Origin: Rhodococcoides kyotonense
GTDB taxonomy: Bacteria; Actinomycetota; Actinomycetes; Mycobacteriales; Mycobacteriaceae
Assembly (NCBI RefSeq): GCF_001645385.1
Contig: NZ_LVHI01000004.1
Span: forward strand, 76,961 to 109,015
Direction: 5' to 3'
DNA: 32,055 bases
The notes under the pieces were generated by a model. That model had not been told where the DNA came from. It saw only the letters and a list, made by a program, of their open reading frames with translations, and ran no database searches. This document shows, one piece after another, positions 1 through 7,361 of the stretch (position 1 is the stretch's first letter; every line of letters starts with the position of its first letter). A program made the position numbers and the translations under genes.

Positions 1-224
1 CGGACCTGTGGTTTGTCGAGGACTTTGTGCAGGGCGGTGATGATGCCTTTGATGCGTGGGTGGTCGGGTGCGACGCCGTAGCGGATCAGGCCGAAGGGCG
101 CGGGCATGCGTTCGAACAGGTCGATACTGACATCGGTGTCGGACTTCATGAGTGCGTCGGCGGCATAGATGCCGGCTGGTCCAGCGCCGACGATGGCGAC
201 GCGGAGAGTTCGAGAAGTATCCAT
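1..224 (-). CDS. fprA: FprA-type ferredoxin/adrenodoxin reductase, N-terminal part (cut by window edge)
   Basis: This partial gene starts at the ATG at 224 and runs off the left edge after 74 codons. The visible protein opens with a dinucleotide-binding beta strand, VAIVGAGPAGIYAADALMKS, which carries the GxGxxG FAD-binding motif. It is followed by ERMPAPFGLIRYGVAPDHPRIK, split here as ERMPAPFGL and YGVAPDHPRIK, a signature of the adrenodoxin-reductase-like FprA family. These NADPH-dependent FAD enzymes pass electrons to ferredoxins that feed cytochromes P450 and other redox enzymes in the cytoplasm. No strong ribosome binding site precedes the ATG. The C-terminal part of the same kind of protein lies at the other window edge on the same strand, but about 170 middle residues are in neither piece. 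These may be two paralogues or two ends of one broken gene. Confidence 0.9.
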   Translation of the reverse strand, partial: MDTSRTLRVAIVGAGPAGIYAADALMKSDTDVSIDLFERMPAPFGLIRYGVAPDHPRIKGIITALHKVLDKPQV

Positions 225-272
225 CCGTTAATCGTAACTATCATGCGCATAGAATGGAACGGATTGCGCCCC

Positions 273-312
273 GTGCGCGCGAATGTACAGCCCGCTGTAC
301 ATTCGCGCGCAC
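273..312. repeat. Dispersed palindrome, copy 1 (AGCCCGCT core)
   Basis: Two perfect 16-base arms, GTGCGCGCGAATGTAC and its complement, flank AGCCCGCT. The AG and CT of the core also pair, giving an 18-bp stem with a CCCG loop. It lies between the end of the MFS gene and the start of fprA, both on the minus strand. It could act as a terminator for the MFS gene, but no U-run follows. Copies 2-4 are at 10797, 25972 and 31196. Confidence 0.85.
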
Positions 313-323
313 GAGGCAGTTGA

Positions 324-1544
324 TCAGTCCCCGACGGTGACGGCCTGAGCCTCGTCCACGCTGTGCGGGGCCGGGTCGTGTTCGTCGACGTGCGCCAGAA
401 CCTTACGGCCGGTGGACAATACGACGATCGCCAGCAGCGTGCACACCGCGCCGACCCAGAACGGAACATGAGCGTTGCTCTCGCCGAGCTTGCCCGCGAG
501 GTACGGCGCCGCGGCACCTCCGACGAAGCGGACGAAGCTGTAGGCGGCGGACGCCGTCGAACGCTCGACGGGCGCCGAGATCATCACGGTCTCGGTGATC
601 AGAGTGTTGTTGACGCCGAGGAACAACCCGGCGAGCACCGTTCCGACGATCAGAACGATCTTGTCTTCGGTGAACAGAGCCATGACGCCGAGGTCGATCG
701 CGAACAACAGCAGCGACGCCATCATCATGTTCAGCGTGCCGTATGCGCGCTGCAGTCGAGGAGCGAGAAACACCGACGCGATCGCGAGGCACAGTCCCCA
801 GCCGAAGAAGATGAAACCGATGCTGTGCGTACCCATGTCGAGTGGGAACGGCGTGTAGGCGAGCAGCGTGAAGAAGCCGTAGTTGTACAGCAACGCAGTG
901 ATGCCGACGGTCAGCAGGCCGCGGTGACGCAGAGCGCGGAACGGGTCGAGGATCGACGTCGTGTGCGCCGGCTTCGGGGTCTCCGGGAGCATGACGATCA
1001 GCAGGATGAACGCCACGGCCATGAGCGTCGCAACGCCGAAGAATGGTCCGCGCCAAGAGATTCCGCCGAGCACTCCGCCGACGAGCGGGCCGGTGGCGAT
1101 ACCGATTCCGAGCGCGGCCTCGTACAGGATGATCGCGCGAGCGACACCGCCCGACGCGGCGCCGACGATCGTCGACAGGGCGGTCGCGATGAACAATGCG
1201 TTCCCGAGTCCCCAGCCTGCACGGAAACCGATGATCTCGCCGACGGTTCCGGAAAGTCCTGCGAGAGCGGCGAACACGACGATGATCGCCAGACCGGCCA
1301 GTAGAGTCTTCTTCGGCCCGAACCTACTGGACACCACACCCGTGATGAGCATCGCGACGCCTGTGACGAGCATGTAGCTGGTGAACAGCAACGACACCTG
1401 CGACGGGGACGCGTGCAGTTGTTCACCGATCGGCTTCAGAATCGGATCGACGAGCCCGATGCCCATGAACGCGATGACGCTCGCGAACGCAACGGCCCAT
1501 ACAGCTTTCGGTTGCTTCAACAAGCTTTCCGAGGATGTACTCAC
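324..1544 (-). CDS. MFS efflux transporter, drug:H+ antiporter type
   Basis: A 406-residue polytopic membrane protein with about twelve hydrophobic segments, the usual length for the major facilitator superfamily. Between TM2 and TM3, GVVSSRFGPKKTL fits the loop motif A, and LGIGIATGPLVGGVLG in TM5 fits antiporter motif C, which marks exporters rather than importers. The substrate cannot be read from sequence. The chosen start is the GTG at 1544, preceded by AAGGAG about ten bases upstream. The longer open frame continues back through the marR gene and is not coding there. It lies 32 bases downstream of marR on the same strand, so the pair is probably co-transcribed and induced when a ligand releases MarR. 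The C-terminal tail after TM12 is acidic (HVDEHDPAPHSVDEAQ). Confidence 0.9.
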   Translation of the reverse strand: MSTSSESLLKQPKAVWAVAFASVIAFMGIGLVDPILKPIGEQLHASPSQVSLLFTSYMLVTGVAMLITGVVSSRFGPKKTLLAGLAIIVVFAALAGLSGTVGEIIGFRAGWGLGNALFIATALSTIVGAASGGVARAIILYEAALGIGIATGPLVGGVLGGISWRGPFFGVATLMAVAFILLIVMLPETPKPAHTTSILDPFRALRHRGLLTVGITALLYNYGFFTLLAYTPFPLDMGTHSIGFIFFGWGLCLAIASVFLAPRLQRAYGTLNMMMASLLLFAIDLGVMALFTEDKIVLIVGTVLAGLFLGVNNTLITETVMISAPVERSTASAAYSFVRFVGGAAAPYLAGKLGESNAHVPFWVGAVCTLLAIVVLSTGRKVLAHVDEHDPAPHSVDEAQAVTVGD

Positions 1545-1576
1545 TTCTTCTTCTCTCCTTGCGAATATGTCGCGTT

Positions 1577-2020
1577 CTACTCGGAGATCGACGTCTTGAG
1601 CATCGTGCGCAGTTCGCTCAAGCCGGCGGTCAGTTTCTTCAATTGATCCGGCTCGAAGTCGGAAAGGTAGGGGATCAACCCGTCGCCGATGTGTGTGCGG
1701 CCGTCGTTCAGCCAGGCAACACCGTCGTCGGTCATCTCGACGAGAACGGCTCGTGAATCCGACGGGTCCGCCGTGCGTGCGACGAGTCCTCGGTCGGCGA
1801 GTTTGCCGAGCAAGGCTGTCGCCGACGGCTGGGAGCATCGATCCAGACGAGCGAACTCGCTGATGCGGAGTGGTTGGTACTCCTCGAGCAGTGACAGGGC
1901 GCGCATCCACGCGCGTGGGTGGTCGTCACTGCCGAGTTGCGCAGCAAGACGGGCGAACCTGGACGACGTGGTCACCAGTTCGACGAGTAGGTCGCGCGTC
2001 GAGGAGTCGGGCTGTGTCAC
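1577..2020 (-). CDS. MarR-family transcriptional regulator
   Basis: A 147-residue winged-helix protein of normal MarR length. The helix-turn-helix covers LRISEFARLDRCSQPSATAL, followed by the recognition-helix end LLGKLADRGLV and a wing with ADPSDSRAVLVEMTDDG, the D-x-R signature of MarR wings. Flanking helices at both ends would form the dimer interface. I start it at the GTG at 2020, because the A/T-rich operator-like repeats lie directly upstream. A TTG at 2056 would add 12 residues and put the repeats inside the gene. No clear Shine-Dalgarno precedes the GTG, so the message may be leaderless. It most likely represses itself and the MFS exporter that follows after 32 bases. Confidence 0.9.
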   Translation of the reverse strand: MTQPDSSTRDLLVELVTTSSRFARLAAQLGSDDHPRAWMRALSLLEEYQPLRISEFARLDRCSQPSATALLGKLADRGLVARTADPSDSRAVLVEMTDDGVAWLNDGRTHIGDGLIPYLSDFEPDQLKKLTAGLSELRTMLKTSISE

Positions 2021-2023
2021 TTC

Positions 2024-2056
2024 AATTATGTTACATAAGCTAATTATGTATATCAA
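2024..2056. promoter_or_regulatory. Probable MarR operator overlapping the marR promoter
   Basis: TTATGTTACATAA at 2026-2038 is a perfect inverted repeat around a central T. AATTATGT at 2024-2031 recurs at 2042-2049, 18 bases away on the same face of the helix. This A/T-rich block stands out in GC-rich DNA and abuts the chosen marR start. Autorepression is inferred from position. Confidence 0.6.
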
Positions 2057-2058
2057 GT

Positions 2059-2097
2059 GAGCCGGACGCCTCCCGAACTTCGTCGGGAGGGGGGCTC
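2059..2097 (-). terminator. Hairpin after the Rv1733c-like gene
   Basis: CCTCCCGA and TCGGGAGG (2069-2076 and 2083-2090) form an 8-bp GC-rich stem with a 6-base loop. Outer arms GAGCC and GGCTC at 2059-2063 and 2093-2097 can extend it. It overlaps the last bases of the Rv1733c-like gene and separates it from the marR promoter. There is no U-run. Confidence 0.5.
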
Positions 2098-2695
2098 AGC
2101 TCGGGCTGTTCTCGTTCAGGAAATTTTCGATCGCAAGTTCCCATTCCGAGTCGCGCTGCTGGTCGAGGCGGTAACGCACGACGGTGTAGACGCCGGACAG
2201 GATCATCGCAACAGCGAACAAGCTTCCGATGCCGACGAACAGGGCGGCTGCGACGGCGTCGGCGCCGGTCGTCGGCTGAGCGGAACGCTCGCCCGCGGCG
2301 TCGACCCAGATTTCGGACTCGGTGCCCGCGGGCGAACCGGAGGCGACCGACACGGACCCGTTGTGCTGGGCGCCGTCGAACGTCCAGGTCGCGTCGACGG
2401 ATGCGGTGGTGGACGACCCGCCATCGCCTGTAGCCAGGGGCATTGCTTGCGCTTCCGCGGTGGTGGTCGCCGTTACCTGGTGGAGCGACGTCTCCTGCGC
2501 GGCCATTCGCGCCTGCTGCGTTTCGAGGGTGGACATTCCGAGCCATGCAGCGATCGGCACCATCAGGATGACGAGCGTGACCACGACGTTCTTGACGCGG
2601 GCTTGGATGCGGTCGGAGCGTCGGAACAGGGGGTTGTGCAACGCGGGGTAGCCGACACCGGAGTTACGAGCGTGGTCAGTGTGTTTCCGGCGCAT
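2096..2695 (-). CDS. Rv1733c-family two-TM membrane protein
   Basis: A 199-residue membrane protein. Near the N-terminus, NPLFRRSDRIQARVK leads into a first membrane segment (VVVTLVILMVPIAAWLG); this layout is characteristic of Rv1733c-like proteins of mycobacteria and relatives. A roughly 95-residue extracytoplasmic part follows, with TWTFDGAQHNGSVSV, and then a second membrane segment (ALFVGIGSLFAVAMILSGVY) and a short charged C-terminus. Rv1733c is known as a latency antigen; its molecular function is not established. I start at the ATG at 2695, which has AGGG seven bases upstream, rather than the longer frame from 2743. It is divergent from the yhhN gene at 2820. Confidence 0.8.
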   Translation of the reverse strand: MRRKHTDHARNSGVGYPALHNPLFRRSDRIQARVKNVVVTLVILMVPIAAWLGMSTLETQQARMAAQETSLHQVTATTTAEAQAMPLATGDGGSSTTASVDATWTFDGAQHNGSVSVASGSPAGTESEIWVDAAGERSAQPTTGADAVAAALFVGIGSLFAVAMILSGVYTVVRYRLDQQRDSEWELAIENFLNENSPS

Positions 2696-2784
2696 AGTAG
2701 TCCCTACGTGTCGTGTCGCGTGTTTACCTTTCAACGATGACAAGCTGCACGGTTCCGATCAAGCGATAGGGGCCAGCATCACAC

Positions 2785-2796
2785 AACTAATTAGTT
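2785..2796. promoter_or_regulatory. A/T-rich 12-bp palindrome between divergent genes
   Basis: AACTAATTAGTT is a perfect palindrome in the 124-base space between the Rv1733c-like gene and yhhN. It lies 24 bases upstream of the yhhN start, where a repressor could block transcription. No regulator gene is adjacent except marR, whose own repeats differ in sequence, so the binding protein is unknown. Confidence 0.4.
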
Positions 2797-2819
2797 TTGC
2801 GAAGCATGAGGGGTGCTCG

Positions 2820-3488
2820 ATGAAACGAACGTCCGTGGCCAGGATCTTCTTCGCCGGATCGGCGGCTGCGACGGTGATCGGGGCGGCCACGGGACGCGAG
2901 CGTGTACATCGCGTCGCGAAGCCGATGATGATGCCGGCTCTCGCAGCGAGCGTGGAACGTCCGTCTGCTGTTCTCGGATCCGCACTCGCGGCCGCGACGC
3001 TCGGGGACGTCCTGATGCTCGATCCCGACGACGATGCGCGCATTCTGGGCGGTGCCGGAGCGTTCGCCGTCATGCAGACCTGCTACTCGGTGCTGCTGGC
3101 GTCGCGAGGTGCCCGGATCACGACGGCGGCCGCGCTTCCGCGGCTGGCGGGCTGGGGCGTCGCTGCGGTGGCGTTGAGGAAACGCTCACCGGACGTGGCA
3201 CCGGGTCTCGCCGGCTACGGCGTCCTGCTGGCGACGATGTCGACGTTGTCTGCCGACCCGACGCTCGCGCCGGGTGCGACGGTGCGCGCCGGAGTCGTCG
3301 TGCCGACCGGCGACACCAGGTCGTGGCTCGCCGCGGGCGGTGTCCTGTTCACGATCTCCGACGCCCTCATCGCGTTCCGTCGGCTCGTGCCGTCGAGCGA
3401 GCGCGTGAGGCGGATCGCTGAGGGGGCCGTCCTGTCCACCTATGCGGTAGCTCAATACCTACTCGTCCGGGGTCTTTCCGGGGAGTAG
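2820..3488 (+). CDS. YhhN/TMEM86-family membrane protein (lysoplasmalogenase-like)
   Basis: A 222-residue integral membrane protein with about seven to eight hydrophobic stretches. The order matches the YhhN family: KPMMMPALAASV in the first conserved segment, then ATLGDVLMLDP and the later SDALIAFRRLVP. The two conserved aspartates, in LGDVLML and ISDALIAF, are features of this family. TMEM86B in animals hydrolyses the vinyl ether bond of lysoplasmalogen, but the role of bacterial members is not settled. The start is the ATG at 2820 with GAGG about eight bases upstream. Its last 30 bases overlap the 3' end of the convergent membrane-protein gene. Confidence 0.8.
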   Translation: MKRTSVARIFFAGSAAATVIGAATGRERVHRVAKPMMMPALAASVERPSAVLGSALAAATLGDVLMLDPDDDARILGGAGAFAVMQTCYSVLLASRGARITTAAALPRLAGWGVAAVALRKRSPDVAPGLAGYGVLLATMSTLSADPTLAPGATVRAGVVVPTGDTRSWLAAGGVLFTISDALIAFRRLVPSSERVRRIAEGAVLSTYAVAQYLLVRGLSGE

Positions 3489-3908
3489 AAGCACTTTGTG
3501 GTGGTCCGACGGATCGACCATGACCGGCAGGGTGCGGCCTGGTTCGAACCTCGATGCTTCGTCCGGCGGAATGGAATAGACGATGCGACCGGCGAACGGG
3601 GCGGAACCGGGAACGGTGAACGCGAGGTCGAGTTCGGTGGAATCGTCGTCGATCCTGCGCGACGCCTCCACCGTGGCCCAGCCTTCGACGCCGTTCTTGG
3701 CGAGGCGTCGCTGCTCCGCGGTGCGACGGTTCGCGACGAGCATGGCGATCCCGAGCGCGACGGCGAACCCCGCCACCAGGAACATGAGCTGGTAGGGAAG
3801 GGTGCCGGGCTCTGCTCGTGGCCTGAGCCACCCAGCCCAGATCACCAGCACGATCACATAGACCACCGCCACAGCCGCGACGGCGCGCAAAATCCGTTCG
3901 TGATTCAC
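3459..3908 (-). CDS. Small membrane protein, DUF3592-like
   Basis: A protein of about 149 residues with two N-terminal membrane segments (AVVYVIVLVIWAGWL and LMFLVAGFAVALGIAML) and a soluble C-terminal part. In that part, NGVEGWATVEASRR, FTVPGSAPFAGRI and LPVMVDPSDHHKVLLL resemble the beta-rich DUF3592 layout, with a conserved ending of the form pV-x-vDP. The function is unknown. I prefer the GTG at 3908 because GAGGAG lies six bases upstream; the ATG at 3914 directly abuts GAGGAG, which is too close. The 3' end overlaps the convergent yhhN gene by 30 bases. Confidence 0.65.
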   Translation of the reverse strand: MNHERILRAVAAVAVVYVIVLVIWAGWLRPRAEPGTLPYQLMFLVAGFAVALGIAMLVANRRTAEQRRLAKNGVEGWATVEASRRIDDDSTELDLAFTVPGSAPFAGRIVYSIPPDEASRFEPGRTLPVMVDPSDHHKVLLLPGKTPDE

Positions 3909-3996
3909 CCACATCTCCTCGACGAGAACTTCAGCGTAGTCCTGAAATATCCCCGAGGGACTTACCGATAACCGTCGTAACGCCTATTCTGTCGGA

Positions 3997-4800
3997 ATGC
4001 CTACGCCTTCCGTCTTCATCACCGGTGCCGCAGCCGGGATCGGACGATCCACTGCGCTCAAGTTCGCTCGCTCGGGTTACCTCGTCGGCGCGTACGACAT
4101 CGACGAGACCGGCCTTGCTTCGCTGAGCAAAGAGGTGACCTCGAGGGGCGGACGCATCGTCACCGGCGTCCTCGACGTGACCGACCCGCAGCAGTGGGAG
4201 AAGCGTCTGAAGGAGTTCGACGCCGAGGCGGACGGACGTCTCGACGTGTTGATCAACAACGCGGGCATTCTCGTCGCCGGACCGTTCGAAGAGATGCCGC
4301 TCGAGGTGCACAAGAAGCAGATCGACATCAACTTCAACGGTGTCGTCTACGGAACGCTCGCGGCGTTCCCGTATCTGAAGGTGACGCGAGGTGCTCAGGT
4401 CGTCAACCTGTGTTCGGCGTCGGCGATCTACGGCCAGCCCGAGCTCGTGACCTACGGTGCGACGAAGTTCGCGGTACGCGGTGTCACCGAGGCGCTCGAC
4501 CTCGAATGGAAGAAGTACGACATCTCGGTCAAGGCCATGTGGCCGCTGTTCGTCCAGACCGCGATGACCAAGGATGTCAGCACGGGAACGACGAGCACGC
4601 TCGGAATCAAGCTCACCGCCGACGACGTCTCACAGGCCATTTTCGACGCCACGAGACCGGCGAAAGGGTTGCGACAGAGGCCGTTGTTGCACAAAGTGCA
4701 CTTCCCGGTCGGTCTGCAGTCGAAGGCGCTGTCGCTCGGTTCGCGCTTCTCGCCTGCCTGGCTGACGCGCGAGGTGAACCGTCGCCTGAGCCACACCTAG
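3997..4800 (+). CDS. Short-chain dehydrogenase/reductase (classical SDR)
   Basis: A 267-residue Rossmann-fold oxidoreductase of normal classical-SDR size. The cofactor motif TGAAAGIG is at residues 9-16, NNAG at 87-90, and the catalytic set Ser142, Tyr153 and Lys157 (YGATK) is intact. The acidic YDID after the second beta strand (residues 33-36) favours NAD(H) over NADP(H), by general SDR rules. The substrate cannot be assigned; the C-terminal part (LLHKVHFPVGLQSKALSLGSRFSPAWL) looks like a membrane-associating tail seen in mycobacterial SDRs of the SDR family for long-chain or sterol-type alcohols (inference). It stands alone, with a hairpin 43 bases downstream. Confidence 0.92.
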   Translation: MPTPSVFITGAAAGIGRSTALKFARSGYLVGAYDIDETGLASLSKEVTSRGGRIVTGVLDVTDPQQWEKRLKEFDAEADGRLDVLINNAGILVAGPFEEMPLEVHKKQIDINFNGVVYGTLAAFPYLKVTRGAQVVNLCSASAIYGQPELVTYGATKFAVRGVTEALDLEWKKYDISVKAMWPLFVQTAMTKDVSTGTTSTLGIKLTADDVSQAIFDATRPAKGLRQRPLLHKVHFPVGLQSKALSLGSRFSPAWLTREVNRRLSHT

Positions 4801-4842
4801 ACCGGCATGGTCGACCGGAGCTGAACAACCCGCACCCCGACG

Positions 4843-4872
4843 GCGACCGCCGGCCTTCGCCGGTATGGTCGC
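4843..4872 (+). terminator. Hairpin downstream of the SDR gene
   Basis: GCGACC and CCGGC pair with GCCGG and GGTCGC around a CTTC loop, with a 1-base and a 3-base bulge. No U-run follows. It lies between the SDR stop and the lipoprotein start, so it would separate the two units. Confidence 0.45.
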
Positions 4873-4914
4873 TGAGCGAGAAAGCGTGAAGCGAAAGTGG
4901 GGTCGGGGTCGAAC

Positions 4915-5517
4915 ATGGTGAACAAGCGTCTGGCAGTGGCCGGTCTCTGTGCGGCAGCGGCCGTACTGGCCGGGTGTGGCAGCGAATCGGGCGCCGACGT
5001 CGCCGCTCCGTCGTCGGCCGCGCCGACGACGACCACCACGACAGCGGCCCCCACCACGACGACGGAAGCCCCCGTCCCGACGACCGAAGCACCGCTCCCC
5101 ACGACGACCGAGCCCGCCCCCGCGCCGACGCCGCAGACCACGTACGCGGCGCTCGACGGGGCGTACTACTTCAGCTCGCCGGACGGGCAGTTCCAGTGCG
5201 GCATCGTCACGCTGTCCTCGCGCACCGAGGCGGGATGTCAGGGCACGACCGATCCGGTTCCCCCGCGTCCGGAGGACTGTATGATCAGCTGGGGCAACGG
5301 AATTCGTGTCACCAACGAGGGCGCGGCGTCGTTCATGTGCGCGGGCGGCGCGGTGTACACCTCGGGCGGGGAGGCCATCGATCCGCCGCTGGGCGTCGGG
5401 CAGACCATCGCCGCCGACGGTTACACATGCACCTCTGCAGCCGACGGCATCTCCTGCACCAACGACGAGACCGGACACGGCTTCCGTATCGCTCCCGACA
5501 GCAACGAAGTCTATTGA
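4915..5517 (+). CDS. Thr/Pro-linker lipoprotein with cysteine-rich C-terminal domain
   Basis: About 200 residues. From the ATG at 4915 the protein begins MVNKRLAVAGLCAAAAVLAGC, a short basic start, hydrophobic core and LAGC lipobox, so it should be lipidated and fixed to the outer face of the membrane. A GTG at 4897 would lengthen the start by six residues with no benefit. Residues of roughly 35-75 are a Thr/Pro/Ala linker of repeated ACG/ACC codons, and the remainder is a globular domain with six cysteines (FQCGIV, AGCQG, EDCMI, FMCAG, YTCTS, ISCTN), probably in three disulfides. It resembles small secreted mycobacterial hypothetical proteins; no function can be given. Its stop codon overlaps the start of the RNA methyltransferase. 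Confidence 0.8.
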   Translation: MVNKRLAVAGLCAAAAVLAGCGSESGADVAAPSSAAPTTTTTTAAPTTTTEAPVPTTEAPLPTTTEPAPAPTPQTTYAALDGAYYFSSPDGQFQCGIVTLSSRTEAGCQGTTDPVPPRPEDCMISWGNGIRVTNEGAASFMCAGGAVYTSGGEAIDPPLGVGQTIAADGYTCTSAADGISCTNDETGHGFRIAPDSNEVY

Positions 5518-6194
5518 GCAGCAACGGTTTCGACGAGGTAGCGATCGGTCCGACGGAGTGGGGTGACAACCCGAACGGAGTCGGGCCGTGGGAGACCGAA
5601 CACGACGAACCGCGCCCGACCGACCCTCGCTACGACCCCGAACTGCTGGAGTCGGGAGACCGCCGCAACGTCGTCGACGCGTATCGCTACTGGACGCGTG
5701 AGGCGATCGTCGCCGACATCGACCGTCGTCGTCACCCGTTGCATGTCGCGATCGAGAACTTCGCCAACGACGCCAACATCGGCACCGTCGTCCGGACCGC
5801 GAATGCCTTTGCGGCACAAGCGGTTCACATCGTGGGCCGACGCCGGTGGAATCGTCGCGGCGCGATGGTGACCGATCGGTACCAGCATCTCCATCATCAC
5901 GCGACCGTCGCCGACTTGCTCGAGTTCGCCGCCGAGCGCGGGCTGACCGTCGTCGCCGTGGACAACACGCCCGGCTCGGTGCCCATCGAAACCGCCGAAC
6001 TGCCGCGGGAATGCCTCCTGCTGTTCGGGCAGGAGGGCCCGGGCGTCACCGACGAGGCGCGCGGTGGGGCGTCGATGACGGTGTCGATCGCGCAGTACGG
6101 ATCGACGCGCAGCATCAACGCAGGAGTGGCGGCCGGGATCGCGATGCATGCCTGGATTCGGCAGCATGCGGACCTGTCCGATGCCTGGACGTGA
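5514..6194 (+). CDS. TrmH/SpoU-family (SPOUT) RNA 2'-O-methyltransferase
   Basis: About 226 residues. The three SpoU motifs are present in order: ENFANDANIGTVVRTANAF (motif 1), LLFGQEGPGVTDEA (motif 2) and MTVSIAQYGSTRSINAG (motif 3). These form the deep trefoil knot that binds S-adenosylmethionine, and the Arg of motif 1 and Asn of motif 3 are in place. The family methylates ribose 2'-OH groups in tRNA or rRNA; the exact target is not clear. The only plausible start is the TTG at 5514, which overlaps the lipoprotein stop as TTGA, implying translational coupling. An N-terminal extension of about 70 residues (GPTEWGDNPNG to YRYWTREAIV) precedes the SPOUT core. Confidence 0.88.
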   Translation: MSSNGFDEVAIGPTEWGDNPNGVGPWETEHDEPRPTDPRYDPELLESGDRRNVVDAYRYWTREAIVADIDRRRHPLHVAIENFANDANIGTVVRTANAFAAQAVHIVGRRRWNRRGAMVTDRYQHLHHHATVADLLEFAAERGLTVVAVDNTPGSVPIETAELPRECLLLFGQEGPGVTDEARGGASMTVSIAQYGSTRSINAGVAAGIAMHAWIRQHADLSDAWT

Positions 6195-6237
6195 CACCTT
6201 CGTGACCCTTCCCGTGCGGTGATGGCAGGATCGAGAC

Positions 6238-7350
6238 ATGCAGGAGCAGTGGTCGCAGCGGGCAGACGCTGCGGAGGGGGCCGTCGTTGCGCGGCATGTG
6301 CGTCGGCTGTGGGCATTGCCCGGCACTGCGCTCGCGGTCGTCGCCTGGCCGCCGGTTCGACGCGAACGCATGTTCTTCCGCTGGCACTACTGGTGGCAGG
6401 CGCATCTGTTGGATTGCGCCGTCGACGCGGCCAGTCGTGAACCCACCGCAAAGCGGCGTCGCCGACTCGCCAAAATCGCACGCGCACACCGCATTCGGAA
6501 CATCAGCGGATGGACCAACAACTACTACGACGACATGGCGTGGCTCGGTCTCGCGCTCGAACGGGCGCAGCGGTTGCACGCCGTCGACAATCGCGGCGGT
6601 ATCCAAGCTCTCGAGATGGAGCTGTTCGACGCGTGGTCACCGGAATCCGGTGGCGGAATTCCGTGGCGGAAGGGTGACACGTTCTTCAACGCACCCGCGA
6701 ACGGGCCTGCGTCGATCCTGCTTGCGCGCGGAGGCCGGTTGTGGCGCGCGCAGGCCATGGCGGATTGGATGGACGCCACTCTGCGTGACCCCGCGACGGG
6801 CCTGATTCTCGACGGCATCAGGGGAAGCGGTGATCTGGACCGAGCTGTGTACAGCTATTGCCAGGGCGTCGTGCTCGGCGTCGAGACGGAACTCGCCGTC
6901 CGGGTCGGGGCGTCTCGGCACCGCGAGCGTGTCCATGCGTTGGTGAACTCGGTCGACACTCATCTGTGTCGCGAGTGCGTGATCGTCGGTGGTGGCGGGG
7001 GAGACGGCGGCCTGTTCGACGGCATCCTCGCCCGCTATCTCGCTCTCGTCGCGACGTCCCTGCCGGGTGATACCGACGAGGACGAAAGGGCCCGCATGCT
7101 GGCCGCGTCGATCGTGCTGCGGTCGGCCGAGGCTGCGTGGGAGAACCGGCTGGAAGTCGAGGATCACCCGCTGTTCGGTGCGTCGTGGGAGACCGAAGCG
7201 CGGCTACCCGGTCCCGGGCACACGGTGGCCACGTTTTCGGGTGGGACCGTGCGTTCGTCGGCCGTGCCGGAGCGCGACCTGTCGGTCCAGCTCAGCGGTT
7301 GGATGCTCATGGAAGCGGCGTACACGGTGTCCGCTGCGGGATACCGATAG
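6238..7350 (+). CDS. Glycoside hydrolase family 76 protein (alpha-1,6-mannanase-like), no signal peptide
   Basis: A 370-residue alpha/alpha-toroid enzyme. The catalytic Asp-Asp pair of GH76 is at D98-D99 in NNYYDDMAWLGLALERA, and downstream WRKGDTFFNAPANGPASIL and SYCQGVVLGV are also typical of the family. GH76 enzymes cleave alpha-1,6-mannosidic bonds, for example in the backbone of mannans; in mycolata the natural candidates are phosphatidylinositol mannosides, lipomannan or lipoarabinomannan (inference). There is no signal peptide, so the protein appears cytoplasmic. From memory M. tuberculosis has a homologue, Rv0365c, in the same neighbourhood near fba and dedA. Its stop at 7348-7350 touches the ribosome binding site of the next gene, so the two are probably co-expressed. 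Confidence 0.85.
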   Translation: MQEQWSQRADAAEGAVVARHVRRLWALPGTALAVVAWPPVRRERMFFRWHYWWQAHLLDCAVDAASREPTAKRRRRLAKIARAHRIRNISGWTNNYYDDMAWLGLALERAQRLHAVDNRGGIQALEMELFDAWSPESGGGIPWRKGDTFFNAPANGPASILLARGGRLWRAQAMADWMDATLRDPATGLILDGIRGSGDLDRAVYSYCQGVVLGVETELAVRVGASRHRERVHALVNSVDTHLCRECVIVGGGGGDGGLFDGILARYLALVATSLPGDTDEDERARMLAASIVLRSAEAAWENRLEVEDHPLFGASWETEARLPGPGHTVATFSGGTVRSSAVPERDLSVQLSGWMLMEAAYTVSAAGYR

Positions 7351-7361
7351 GAGCTTTCGTC

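Noticed and set aside
2679..2819. N-terminal extension of the YhhN gene
   Set aside because: The ATG at 2820 has a good ribosome binding site, and the extension overlaps the divergent gene's leader without membrane features.
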